From contig NZ_BBZI01000005.1 of assembly GCF_008974245.1 (NCBI RefSeq), positions 1,722,751 to 1,786,750 of the forward strand: a stretch of DNA of 64,000 bases, written 5' to 3'. The stretch is from Streptomyces abyssomicinicus. Lineage in GTDB: Bacteria > Actinomycetota > Actinomycetes > Streptomycetales > Streptomycetaceae. This document shows positions 27,305 through 35,179 of the stretch, one piece after another. The number at the start of each line of letters is the position of its first letter. The first letter of the stretch is position 1. Position numbers and translations under genes: made by a program. The notes beneath the pieces are model-generated. The model had not been told where the DNA came from. It did not search any database and was given only the letters and a program-made list of their open reading frames with translations.

Positions 27305-27480
27305 CTACTTCACCGAGCCGGCGGTGGGTCCGGACACCACATGGCGTTCGATGAAGGCGAAGAGCACCACGACCGGCACGATCGCGATCACGGACGCGGC
27401 GAACAGGTAGTTCCGCTGGACGGTGCAGTTGCCGACGAAGCTGTTGATGCCGACCGTCAGGGGCTGGCTCTCGCACAGGC
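27305..27480 (-). pseudogene. C-terminal stub of a carbohydrate ABC transporter permease
   Basis: The minus strand reads PLTVGINSFVGN, an AASVIAIVPVVVLFAFIERH membrane segment and VVSGPTAGSVK before a TAG at 27305. This is the end of a MalG-type permease (usual ending F-QR-FV-G-T-GAVKG). The first membrane helices, the EAA loop and any partner permease or binding protein are missing upstream. The sugar locus has therefore lost its importer by deletion. Confidence 0.8.
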
Positions 27481-27751
27481 CGCCAAGAGGAGGTGTGCAC
27501 GAAGTTGATCGTTAATAGCGCCTTTCAAGCAGCACTGAGCATTGATTACGCCGCAGTATTCAGGAGGGAGGAGCTCGCGGTCTAGGGCTCTGGCGTGAAA
27601 GGTGCAGGAGGAGGGCGACGGAATGTTCGTTTCAGCAACAGACTCTCGAAGATCGAGCATCTTCACGCGCGGCGCTTCTCTCGTTCAGTGCTGGCCCGGA
27701 CATCCCTTAACGTGTCAAGAGCGCAGGACCGACGCCGAGGGAGCCCGACAC

Positions 27752-28564
27752 ATGTCCAAGCACGATCGGTGGAGCAAGCTGCTGGAACTGCTGGCCGCCG
27801 AAGGCCGGCTCGACGTCGACGCAGCCGCCACCGCGCTCGACGTGTCGCCCGCGACCATCCGCCGAGATTTCGACGAACTGGCCGAACAGCAGATGCTGGT
27901 CCGCACCCGCGGCGGAGCCGTCGCACACGGGGTCTCCTACGAACTGCCGCTGCGCTACAAATCCTCCCGCCACGCCTCCGAGAAGCAGCGCATCGCGGCG
28001 GCCGTGGCCGAGATGATCGCCGACGGCGACGTGGTGGGCCTCAACGGCGGCACCACGACGACCGAGGTGGCGCGGGCGCTGGCGCTGCGCACGGGCGGTA
28101 GCCGCGGCGAGCGGCAGCGCCGGGACCCGGCCGAAACCTCGTCACCGCTGCTCACGGTCGTCACCAACGCGCTCAACATCGCCGGTGAGCTGGCGGTGCG
28201 TCCCCGGGTGAAGATCGTGGTCACCGGCGGGGTGGCCCGCCCCCAGACGTACGAACTCGTGGGACCGCTCACCGCGGGAGTGCTGAACGAGGTCGTTCTC
28301 GATGTCGCGGTCCTGGGGGTCGACGGCGTCGACCCCCGGCTGGGACTGATGACCCACCAGGAGGACGAGGCCAGCATCAGCCGCCTGTTCACCGAGCGGG
28401 CGCGCCGCGTCATCGTGGCCACCGACTCCTCGAAGATGGGCCGGCGCGCCTTCGCGAGGATCTGCGGGCTGGACCGCGTCGACGTCCTGGTCACCGACTC
28501 CGCGCTCCCCGCCGAGACGGCGGTTCGGCTCACCGAGGCCGGTATCAAGGTCCACGCCGTCTGA
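27752..28564 (+). CDS. DeoR-family sugar-phosphate regulator
   Basis: A 270-aa protein from the ATG at 27752. The N-terminal DeoR helix-turn-helix (RWSKLLELLAAEGRLDVDAA, SPATIRRDFDELAEQQMLVR) precedes a sugar-phosphate sensor domain with NGGTTTTEVARAL and the DeoR end motif ATDSSKMGRRAFARI. It is divergent from the SIS-kinase-aldolase operon and so is its likely repressor, responding to a phosphorylated intermediate. An extra Arg-rich insertion (GGSRGERQRRDPAE) is present near residue 115. The gap 27481-27751 shows no gene; it presumably holds the divergent promoters. Confidence 0.88.
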   Translation: MSKHDRWSKLLELLAAEGRLDVDAAATALDVSPATIRRDFDELAEQQMLVRTRGGAVAHGVSYELPLRYKSSRHASEKQRIAAAVAEMIADGDVVGLNGGTTTTEVARALALRTGGSRGERQRRDPAETSSPLLTVVTNALNIAGELAVRPRVKIVVTGGVARPQTYELVGPLTAGVLNEVVLDVAVLGVDGVDPRLGLMTHQEDEASISRLFTERARRVIVATDSSKMGRRAFARICGLDRVDVLVTDSALPAETAVRLTEAGIKVHAV

Positions 28565-28577
28565 CGCGAAGGCCGAC

Positions 28578-28596
28578 GGCCCGCACGGGGCGGGCC
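28578..28596. terminator. Bidirectional terminator hairpin
   Basis: GGCCCGC-ACGGG-GCGGGCC forms a 7-bp perfect stem between the convergent DeoR and NEW3 genes, 14 bp after the DeoR stop. Confidence 0.65.
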
Positions 28597-28630
28597 GCCA
28601 GGCTGTCCGCGCGTTCGCCGCCGCGGTCGT

Positions 28631-29629
28631 TCAGGGGGCGATGGCCATGTCGAAGACATGGACGTTCCTGTTGGACGGCAGCACCACGAACTCGACCTGC
28701 TTCGCCGGGTCCAGCGGGACGGAGTGGGCGAAGACCCGATAGGCGATGCCCGCGTTCCCGTAACCGTCCGGCCGGTTGCGGCCGTCCGCGGAGGCCACCA
28801 GCGTCGCGCCGTGGGCGTCGGCCGGGTCGAAGGACCAGTTGGGGAAGCCGAACGAGCCGCGGGTGCTGGTGCCGTCGGCGTAGTACACCGTGGCCGTGCC
28901 GGTGGCCCCGCTGGTGACGCCCGAGCCGAGGAGGACCAGCTTGCTGCCCTTTCCGCTCAGGGTGATCGCCTGACCGGCACCGGAGACGTTGTCCTTGGTG
29001 CCGGGTGCCACGTCCGGCCACGTCAGCTCGGCGCCCAGGGCCTCGACCCGGCCTCCCGGCTCCAGCCCGGCGGCGGCCAGTTTCTGTGCGGAAAAGCTGT
29101 TGCCCTCGCCGTCGTAGTCGCCCGGCCCGGTGTTGCCCTCGTCGGTGATGCCCACGTTGTTGTAGGCGGCCGCGAGGTCCGCGAGCGGGGCGCCGTTGGT
29201 TTGGGTCCGGGTGGCGGTCGCCGACCCCGCACCGTCACCACCGGCGTAGGTGGCCGTGGCGGTGAAGGTGCGCAGGGCGAACCCGTCGCGCTGCTCGGGC
29301 ACCTGGATCCGGAACTCCGCGGCGGCGGTGGCATCCACCCCGAAGGTGCCGGCGACACCGGCGACGGCCGGCTGGACGGCCCAGCCGACAGGTCCCGCGA
29401 ACGACACCCTCAGCGAACGCATCCGCTGCGGTCCGGCGTTCTTGACAGTCACCTTCACGATCGAGACGGCCGGACCGTCGAGGTCGACGGACGAGATCGA
29501 CACCTCGGTCCGCGCGGCAACGGGCTCAGGCGGAGGTTCGGCGCCTGCCGCGGCGGGCGCCGGGACGATCATGACCAACGCTGCGACCGCTGCGGCGCCG
29601 AGGGATCTGAACACACGGACGGTTCTCAC
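28631..29629 (-). CDS. Secreted NEW3/NPCBM-like carbohydrate-associated protein
   Basis: A 332-aa protein with a signal peptide (LGAAAVAALVMIVPAPAAAG). A NEW3-like beta domain (about 45-140) precedes a module whose AYNNVGITDEGNTGPGDYDG, NVSGAGQAITLSGKGSKLVL and GFPNWSFDPADAHG pieces match the C-terminal non-catalytic regions of secreted streptomycete glycosidases. No catalytic domain is present. The GTG start overlaps the GH109 stop as GTGA, so it is made together with that enzyme and may help it bind polysaccharide or glycoprotein. Confidence 0.75.
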   Translation of the reverse strand: MRTVRVFRSLGAAAVAALVMIVPAPAAAGAEPPPEPVAARTEVSISSVDLDGPAVSIVKVTVKNAGPQRMRSLRVSFAGPVGWAVQPAVAGVAGTFGVDATAAAEFRIQVPEQRDGFALRTFTATATYAGGDGAGSATATRTQTNGAPLADLAAAYNNVGITDEGNTGPGDYDGEGNSFSAQKLAAAGLEPGGRVEALGAELTWPDVAPGTKDNVSGAGQAITLSGKGSKLVLLGSGVTSGATGTATVYYADGTSTRGSFGFPNWSFDPADAHGATLVASADGRNRPDGYGNAGIAYRVFAHSVPLDPAKQVEFVVLPSNRNVHVFDMAIAP

Positions 29630-31104
29630 GGACTGCTCCTTCTGCCGGTCGGGCGGGAGAGGGGACTCAGGCGAACGGGCGGCATGTTCGTCTCACGGGA
29701 GTCCAGGCCCATGCGCAGGTTCACCCAGGAGCCGCGGGTGAAGTCGGGGACCTCCACCGGACGGCCGCCCGCGGCGAGGGATTTGACGCTCAGCGGTACG
29801 GGTGAGCACCAGGAAGCGGAGTCGTAGACGTCGATGTCGGGCACGAGCCCGGCGCGCATCAGCTGAACGGTGCGCCACTGCAGCACGTAGTCCATGCCGC
29901 CGTGGCCGCCGTTGTTCGCCGCGTCGTCACCGATCTTCTTCCACAGCCAGTGGTCGAACTCCTTGCGGTAGGAGTCGAAGTCGCGCCAGGAATGCCCGCT
30001 GTGGTCCGGCTCGACGTAGATCCGTCCCCCGGTCGACGACGTGCCCGCGTAGTCCTCGAAGATGCCGCGGCTGCCGGCCAGGCTGTTGATCCTGCTGTAC
30101 GGGCGGGGCGAGCTGACGTCGTGCTCGGCCCTGATGACGCGGCCCTTGGCGGTGTCGATCAGGCAGGTGACCAGGTCACCGTTGATGTAGGTCTCCTTCC
30201 ACGAGGGATGGGACCTGTCGACGAACCGCTCCCGGTAGTCCGCGAGGCCCTTGGGCTCGGTGGCGGTGGCCCGCAGCACGGTCATGCGGTCGCCGCGGTT
30301 GATGTCCATCGCGGCGGCGACCGGAGCCAGGCCGTGCATCGCGTAGAAGGACGCGGTGCTGCGGGTGTGCCACAGGCGACGCCAGGAACCGGTGTAGTAG
30401 GTGTCGGAGAACAGCAGGCTCCGCAGGTCGTGCAGATACCCGCCGTGGCCGTTGGTGACGTCGCCGAACAGCCCTTCGTGCGCCATCTTCAGCATGGCCA
30501 GCTCGTTGCGGCCGTAGGAGCAGTTCTCCGAGAGCATCAGATGCCGGCGGGTGCGCTCGGAGGTGTCGACGAGATCCCACAGCTCGTCGAGTTCGGTGGC
30601 GATGGGCAGTTCGACGACGACGTGCTTGCCTGCCAGCAGCGCGTCCCTGCCCTGACGGTGGTGGAACTCCCAGGGCGTGGCGATGTAGACGAGGTCGATG
30701 TCGTCGCGCTTCAGCATCTGCGTGTACGCGTCCTCGGAGCCGCCGTACTCGGCCGGGCGGGGCTCGCCCAGGGCGACGATGCGGTCCGCCAGGGCCTTCG
30801 CACGGTTCTCGCGTATGTCGCAGACAGCGGTGACTCGGCAGCCCGGCACGACGGCCCAGCCCTCGCCCATGCCGCTCCCGCGGTTGCCGATGCCGATCAC
30901 GCCGACGCGGACGGTCTCATGGACGTCGTAGGGGACGCCGATCATCGACTTCTGGCCCCTGCTGCGCCTGGGGGTGGGGGCTTGCAGTGCCGCGCCCGGT
31001 TCGGCGGGCTTCGCCTGGGCGGTGCCGGCGCCGACCGCCACCGCCCCCGTGGCCAGAGCCCCTCCCAGGAGCGAACGGCGTGAGACTGCGGGGATTTCGG
31101 GCAT
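29626..31104 (-). CDS. GH109-type alpha-N-acetylgalactosaminidase (Gfo/Idh/MocA fold), Tat-exported
   Basis: A 492-aa protein with a twin-arginine signal (SRRSLLGGALATGAVAV) and an N-terminal Rossmann domain (VRVGVIGIGNRGSGMGEGW, VCDIREN). GH109 hallmarks follow: ATPWEFHHRQ, a GKHVVVELP segment and the SENCSYGRNELAML helix. GH109 enzymes use bound NAD to remove terminal alpha-GalNAc. Export and the adjacent galactosamine-type catabolic genes fit GalNAc scavenging. The start is the ATG at 31104, with an operator-like repeat upstream. Confidence 0.85.
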   Translation of the reverse strand: MPEIPAVSRRSLLGGALATGAVAVGAGTAQAKPAEPGAALQAPTPRRSRGQKSMIGVPYDVHETVRVGVIGIGNRGSGMGEGWAVVPGCRVTAVCDIRENRAKALADRIVALGEPRPAEYGGSEDAYTQMLKRDDIDLVYIATPWEFHHRQGRDALLAGKHVVVELPIATELDELWDLVDTSERTRRHLMLSENCSYGRNELAMLKMAHEGLFGDVTNGHGGYLHDLRSLLFSDTYYTGSWRRLWHTRSTASFYAMHGLAPVAAAMDINRGDRMTVLRATATEPKGLADYRERFVDRSHPSWKETYINGDLVTCLIDTAKGRVIRAEHDVSSPRPYSRINSLAGSRGIFEDYAGTSSTGGRIYVEPDHSGHSWRDFDSYRKEFDHWLWKKIGDDAANNGGHGGMDYVLQWRTVQLMRAGLVPDIDVYDSASWCSPVPLSVKSLAAGGRPVEVPDFTRGSWVNLRMGLDSRETNMPPVRLSPLSRPTGRRSSP

Positions 31105-31151
31105 GAAGAAGCTCCTCTGATCCGCGACGGGCATCACTGGCGAGGACGACT

Positions 31152-31177
31152 GTGGTGGCGTCGACACCACCTGTCAA
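31152..31177 (-). promoter_or_regulatory. Promoter/operator of the GH109 operon
   Basis: On the minus strand a consensus -35 TTGACA (31177-31172) is followed at once by arms GTGGTG and CACCAC separated by 7 bp. A repressor bound here would block the promoter. The DeoR protein is a candidate, but no matching site was found near the SIS gene. The remaining 31178-31386 shows no gene. Confidence 0.5.
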
Positions 31178-31386
31178 TAGATGCTCGAAGAACCCGGTAT
31201 TCGATCAGAAACAAGCAAACGAGGCGCGTCAAGGCTCCGGAAGGCCTCCCGGGTCGGGAAACGCGGCGGCACCAGCAAGAACACGACCCGTGGCGTGGCG
31301 TCGGCACCCGGTACGACAGGACTGCCGAGTTCTCCAAGCGACAGTCACTTCCGCCTCGCTCCTGATGCGGGCGTGACAGCGCCACA

Positions 31387-32763
31387 CTAGAAGGGGGGCT
31401 CCACGGAGTACCCGTCCTCCCCAAGAGGGGCGGAATCGGTCTCTTCCTCGGCTGCACGCTGTTCGGCGACTGTGGGGTGGATGGTGATTGCCTCGGCTGC
31501 CCGCCCTTGCCGGACCAGGATGTCGAACAGGGCCTGACGTGCTTCGACGGTGCCCAGGGCCCGCAGTTCTGCCGCGGCTTCAGCAAGGTGGCCGGCGGTG
31601 CTGAGGAGACCTGCGCTGACGATGCGGGGGTTGGTCCACGGATCGGGGTGGGCTTCGACCACAGCGATGGCTTCTTCGACGCGGCCGAGCTGGGCCAGCG
31701 CGAAGGCCCGCCACTCGTGCCGGAACTCCTCGTGGCCGTGGTGGGGCACGGTGAGGGGATGGTCCAAGAGGTGGAGCAGTTCCGCGGGCCGGTCATGGAG
31801 GGGGTGGACGAGTGGGGCCAGGAGGTTGGAGCAGTCGTACCAGCTGAAGCCGGGTTCGGCCACGGTGATCGCGTCGTCCAGCCGGCCGTCGCGCAACAAG
31901 GCCGAGGAGAGCCAGGCCCGGTGGCCGACCCAGTCGTCGGCGGCGATGGCCTCACGCATCACCGTCTCGGCCTCCTGGGTCCGGCCGTGGTCTCGCAGGG
32001 CACCTGCGTAGATGTGCAGGAGGGTGCGTGCGTCCTGTCCGGTGGCCAACGTGCGCAGTGTGTCGAGACGGCCGTGGCGTGCCAGTAGTTCAGCGTAGGC
32101 GGTGAGGGTGTTCTCCGAGAGGAAACGGCGCCCGGCCACGTCCTCACCGAGGATCCGGATCGCCTCGTCGGCGCGGCCCGCGCGCTCCAACACCTGAGCC
32201 TGGAGCTCCTGCGCCTCCGAGGGGGAGTGGTCCCATCGGCCCTCGGCGCGGGCTCGCCGTGCGGCTTCGGCGTGCGGGGCGATCAGCTCCAGCACCCGCT
32301 CGTCACGGCCCTTGCCATGGGTGATCTCCACCAGGACCGCCCGGATCCACGACTCACCCAGGTGCGGCTCGAGCAGGTTGATGGCCTCATCCACACACCC
32401 TGCCCTGGCGAGCAGCTCGGCGACGTTCCGGCACACGGCCTGTGCATCACGGCCCTCCTCGTCCGGGCGCACCAGATCCAAAGCCTCATCCACCCGGCCC
32501 GCTCGAAGCAGGATCTCCGCCTTCACCCACAGAGCTGCGCGCCACCCGGTCGCGACGAACGGCTCCATCACCTCCAGCGCCGGCCCGAACTCACCCGACC
32601 GGCACAGTTCCTGCACCGCACGCTCCGCGCAGAACCACTCGCCGCGTTCCCGTGCCGCCCGAATCACCAGGTCCAGGTGACCGTCTTCCAGCAGGCGAGT
32701 GACTTTCACGGGAGCAAGCCCACCGTAGTTGCTGACCTGCCATGAAAGTTCGTCTGTGTTCAC
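31387..32763 (-). CDS. TPR-like helical repeat protein
   Basis: A 458-aa protein made of repeated helical hairpins about 34 residues long, with motifs such as AEILLRAGRVDEALDLV, AELLARAGCVDEAINLL, QVLERAGRADEAIRIL and SSALLRDGRLDDAITVA. These are tetratricopeptide-type repeats for protein binding. There is no signal peptide or enzyme domain. The GTG at 32763 begins the repeat-like part (NTDELSWQVSNYGG). The frame is open to a TTG at 32883, next to an istB remnant, so the upstream part may be insertion debris. Confidence 0.75.
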   Translation of the reverse strand: MNTDELSWQVSNYGGLAPVKVTRLLEDGHLDLVIRAARERGEWFCAERAVQELCRSGEFGPALEVMEPFVATGWRAALWVKAEILLRAGRVDEALDLVRPDEEGRDAQAVCRNVAELLARAGCVDEAINLLEPHLGESWIRAVLVEITHGKGRDERVLELIAPHAEAARRARAEGRWDHSPSEAQELQAQVLERAGRADEAIRILGEDVAGRRFLSENTLTAYAELLARHGRLDTLRTLATGQDARTLLHIYAGALRDHGRTQEAETVMREAIAADDWVGHRAWLSSALLRDGRLDDAITVAEPGFSWYDCSNLLAPLVHPLHDRPAELLHLLDHPLTVPHHGHEEFRHEWRAFALAQLGRVEEAIAVVEAHPDPWTNPRIVSAGLLSTAGHLAEAAAELRALGTVEARQALFDILVRQGRAAEAITIHPTVAEQRAAEEETDSAPLGEDGYSVEPPF

Positions 32764-32898
32764 GGCCGGAAGCGTAGAAGCAGTCGCCGACACCACCGTT
32801 GGCTGCGTAGGCGAAAACGAAGAACGGATGTCGGCCAGTGCCGGCAACTCTTCCGGCTTGAAGTGCCTGGAGATGTCGGTCAAGTCCTCGGAGGCGGT

Positions 32899-33046
32899 TC
32901 AGCTGACCTGCTGTTGTTCAGAGCGCGCACGGGTGGTTGCCAGCCGGTAGGACTCGCTGCCGGTCTCGATGAAGGTGCCGTTGAAGGTGAGTCGGTCGAC
33001 GATGGCCGCGCAGAGCTGTGGGTCGGTGACGGCCTTGGGGTCCTAG
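32899..33046 (-). pseudogene. IstB-like (IS21) ATPase C-terminal stub
   Basis: The minus strand reads DPKAVTDPQLCAAIVDRLTF, NGTFIETGSESYRLATTRAR and a stop at 32899, with an in-frame TAG just upstream. This is the end of the IS21 helper ATPase IstB. The Walker motifs and the istA gene are absent. Confidence 0.65.
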
Positions 33047-33406
33047 TTGGTTCTCGCGGTGGCACCCCGGTTTTCCAGGTGCTGCCTTGACCGTTCAGGT
33101 GCGAGGAAGGTGTGCCGGTGGCCGAGGCCAGACCGCAGGTCATCGCAGGCGGAGGCCGACTCGCAGGCGCAGACCGTTGACTCGCTGTATCCCGAGCGGG
33201 ACGTTTCTGTCCGGCATGTCAGCGGAAGCCGGCAAGGGGAAAGCGGCGAGTTCCTGTTCGCCGACCAGGTCGGACAGGTTATCGGCCCCCCGGGGGCGAG
33301 GGGCTCCTACCTCGAACACAGCCTGCCCCGGACCCGCCGGGCCAGGCATCAGGCTGAGCTCGCCCCGCCGAAACCGACTACGGCCATGCTGGATGAACCC
33401 GACGTG
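33047..33406. other. Gap, no assigned gene
   Basis: Open frames exist on both strands but none has a start site or recognisable family. It may be remaining debris of the same insertion. Confidence 0.35.
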
Positions 33407-33470
33407 CTCGATGTCAAGCACGCTTGACATCGAGGCGTGGCGCTTCGTAGCGTGTCAAGTCCACTTGACA
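33407..33470. promoter_or_regulatory. Two palindromic operators before the membrane-protein/XRE operon
   Basis: The first site (33407-33434) is a perfect 12-bp inverted repeat CTCGATGTCAAG-CACG-CTTGACATCGAG. The second (33453-33470) is TGTCAAG-TCCA-CTTGACA. Both share TGTCAAG-N4-CTTGACA and their centres are 41 bp apart, about four helical turns. Each right arm holds a consensus -35 TTGACA, so binding would block RNA polymerase. The likely binder is the XRE protein encoded by the second gene of the operon. Confidence 0.7.
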
Positions 33471-33499
33471 TCGCTACATCGCATCGAAGGACGGCGCCC

Positions 33500-33898
33500 G
33501 TGCAAGCGCATAACGAGATCAAGGCGACCACTCGGCTTGTGCTCTGGACACTCGCCTGGGTGGCAACCCTCGCCTTGGCCAAGTTCGGCCCGCAACTGCT
33601 GTGGGATCCGCCCCAGCGGGTGGCGAGCTGGGCCGCCGTTGCCGTCAATCTCGCCGTCGGCGTCGGCTGGATCGTCGCCTTCATACGCTTCCTCCGCGCG
33701 CTCGATGAGCTGCAACGGAAGATCATGCAGGACGCGCTGGCGGTCACCCTCGGCGTGGGGTGGGTCGTCGGGTTCTCCTACGTTGTTGCGGACGCCGCCG
33801 ACCTCGTCGCCCGCGATGTCGACATCGCCGCCCTCCCCGCGCTCATGGGAGTCGTCTTCATGATTGCCTTCGTCGTCGGCAAGGTCCGGTACCGATGA
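33500..33898 (+). CDS. Four-helix membrane protein of the XRE operon
   Basis: A 132-aa protein from GTG 33500 with GAAGGA 9 nt upstream. Four hydrophobic segments are visible (LVLWTLAWVATLALAKFGPQ, VAVNLAVGVGWIVAFIRFL, a third around VTLGVGWVVGFSYVVA and a last one near the end). A cytosolic DELQRKIMQDALAV loop lies in the middle. This layout is common for small membrane proteins paired with XRE regulators. The ATGA overlap with the next gene indicates coupling. The molecular role is unknown. Confidence 0.75.
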   Translation: MQAHNEIKATTRLVLWTLAWVATLALAKFGPQLLWDPPQRVASWAAVAVNLAVGVGWIVAFIRFLRALDELQRKIMQDALAVTLGVGWVVGFSYVVADAADLVARDVDIAALPALMGVVFMIAFVVGKVRYR

Positions 33899-34086
33899 AG
33901 AACCGCATCACGGACCTTCGCGCCGAACGGCGCTGGACGCAGGCCGACCTGGCTCAGCGTGCAGGCGTTTCCAGGCAGACGGTCAACGCCATCGAAACAG
34001 GGAAGTTCGACCCCAGCCTCCCCCTCGCCTTCCGTCTCGCCAAGCTCTTCGGCATGAGGATCGAAGAGCTCTTTCTCGACGACTGA
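33895..34086 (+). CDS. XRE-family minimal helix-turn-helix regulator
   Basis: A 63-aa single-domain Cro/CI-type protein. It has ITDLRAERRWTQADLAQRAG, the recognition helix SRQTVNAIETGKFDPSLPLA and the ending LFGMRIEELFLDD, as in small YvaO/PBSX-type regulators. It has no separate ligand domain, so the membrane partner encoded just upstream may sense the signal. Autoregulation through the two palindromes at 33407-33470 is likely. Confidence 0.9.
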   Translation: MKNRITDLRAERRWTQADLAQRAGVSRQTVNAIETGKFDPSLPLAFRLAKLFGMRIEELFLDD

Positions 34087-34092
34087 GCCCAG

Positions 34093-34140
34093 TGCGTTCC
34101 TGCGTTCCTGCGTTCCTGCGTTCCTGCGTGCCTGGGTTCC
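34093..34140. repeat. TGCGTTCC 8-bp tandem repeat
   Basis: Four perfect copies of TGCGTTCC (34093-34124) and two diverged copies (TGCGTGCC, TGGGTTCC) follow the XRE stop codon. The unit is not a multiple of three and is non-coding. Confidence 0.85.
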
Positions 34141-34201
34141 GGGGACCACGTCGTCGTCGGCCTCCTGCGGGCAATGACAGAGGTCAGCGGCATGATGGGC
34201 G

Positions 34202-34906
34202 GTGTGACGAACAGCGCAGGCACGCACCCGGATCGGATCCCGGGCTACGACGGCGGCCCTCTGGCCCACCTTCCCGAACTTCTCGAGGAACCCCTCTTCT
34301 GGCTTGGGCACCTGTGTGCACAGCGAGGAGGCCGAGGAGCTCCTGCTCGGTGCCGATTACGACGCTGCGGAGGACTTCCATCGCCGGATGTCCGGACGCG
34401 CGGACTGGCCCACCTTCACCGTCCCGGTCACCGCCGGCCGCCTGCACATCATCTGTCGCAACCTTGAGGGAGACGCGGGTACCGACTACACCCTGCATCA
34501 CCCCGACTGGGAACGCGCCGAACTGCTCGCCAACGACGACGGCCACTTCATGGGACCCGGCCTGGCCTGGCCCGAGCTGGCGGCAGCCGCGGACAACGGC
34601 TTGGGCGGCGGCTCCACCACCGACCCGGACAGTCGCCTGCTGCTCCTGCTACCCGCGTTCGGAGACGCCGCCGTAGCCGCCGAACGCCTGGCGGCAGCAC
34701 TGCGCGCCCGAACCGCCGTTGAGGACCCGGAACAGCTTGCGGCCGCTCTGCTGGAAGGCCAAGGTCCCTGTGGCCCTACGCGCTGGACCATGAACGAGGA
34801 GGGTCAACGGATCAACGACGGCCGCTACTCGTTCCGCAACCCCGCCAACGACTTCGCCATGCCGGCGGACCGCCTCACCCGGGTGACGGCAGCACTGGCT
34901 CCCTGA
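34202..34906 (+). pseudogene. Frameshifted hypothetical gene
   Basis: The first 33 codons (HPDRIPGYDGGPLAHLPELL, then EEPLFWLG) are in one frame. The rest (GTCVHSEEAEELLLGADYDA onward, 200 codons) is in another, with the shift near 34303 where one extra base splits LFWLG from GTCVH. The later part is well preserved (VPVTAGRLHIICRNLEGDAG, SFRNPANDFAMPADRLTRVT). The family is a streptomycete protein of unknown role. It is a recent frameshift or a sequencing error; a TTG at 34304 could still start a shortened product. Confidence 0.6.
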
Positions 34907-34932
34907 GCCGGACCGTCCTGGCGCGGCTCAGG
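34902..34932 (+). terminator. Hairpin overlapping the stop of the frameshifted gene
   Basis: CCTGAGCCG and CGGCTCAGG form a 9-bp perfect stem around a 13-nt loop that includes the TGA. Confidence 0.6.
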
Positions 34933-34933
34933 C

Positions 34934-35047
34934 ATGATCGAGCCGTGCCCACCTCATCCCGCGCGCCTCACCGCATCCCAGTGGCAGGGCATGCGCCAGG
35001 AGGCGGCCGAACTAAACCACGCCTGGCAGGAGACCAGGCGCCGGTGA
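34934..35047 (+). CDS. Possible 37-aa ORF
   Basis: ATG 34934 to TGA 35045 encodes LTASQWQGMRQEAAELNHAW near its end, a plausible amphipathic helix. No ribosome-binding site or family was seen; it may be a gene scrap. The rest of 35048-35179 is empty. Confidence 0.2.
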   Translation: MIEPCPPHPARLTASQWQGMRQEAAELNHAWQETRRR

Positions 35048-35179
35048 GGTGGGCGGCGACGGCCAGGCGTTCTACGGCCTCGGCGGAGGCGCCGGCGGTC
35101 GGGTGCCCTCGAGGCATGCCTCTCCCCCCAGGCCGGGGAGGGGCAGTGGGCTGTACGTGCGGGAGTTGTCCGGCGCGGG

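Noticed and set aside
25629..27410. A 593-codon plus-strand open frame over the kinase and SIS genes
   Set aside because: It is a shadow of the minus-strand operon, with Arg/Ser/Ala-rich low-complexity translation and no start site.
24784..31104. A complete, functional GalNAc utilisation locus
   Set aside because: The importer is reduced to a stub and the kinase is a chimera, so the pathway cannot be called intact from this sequence.
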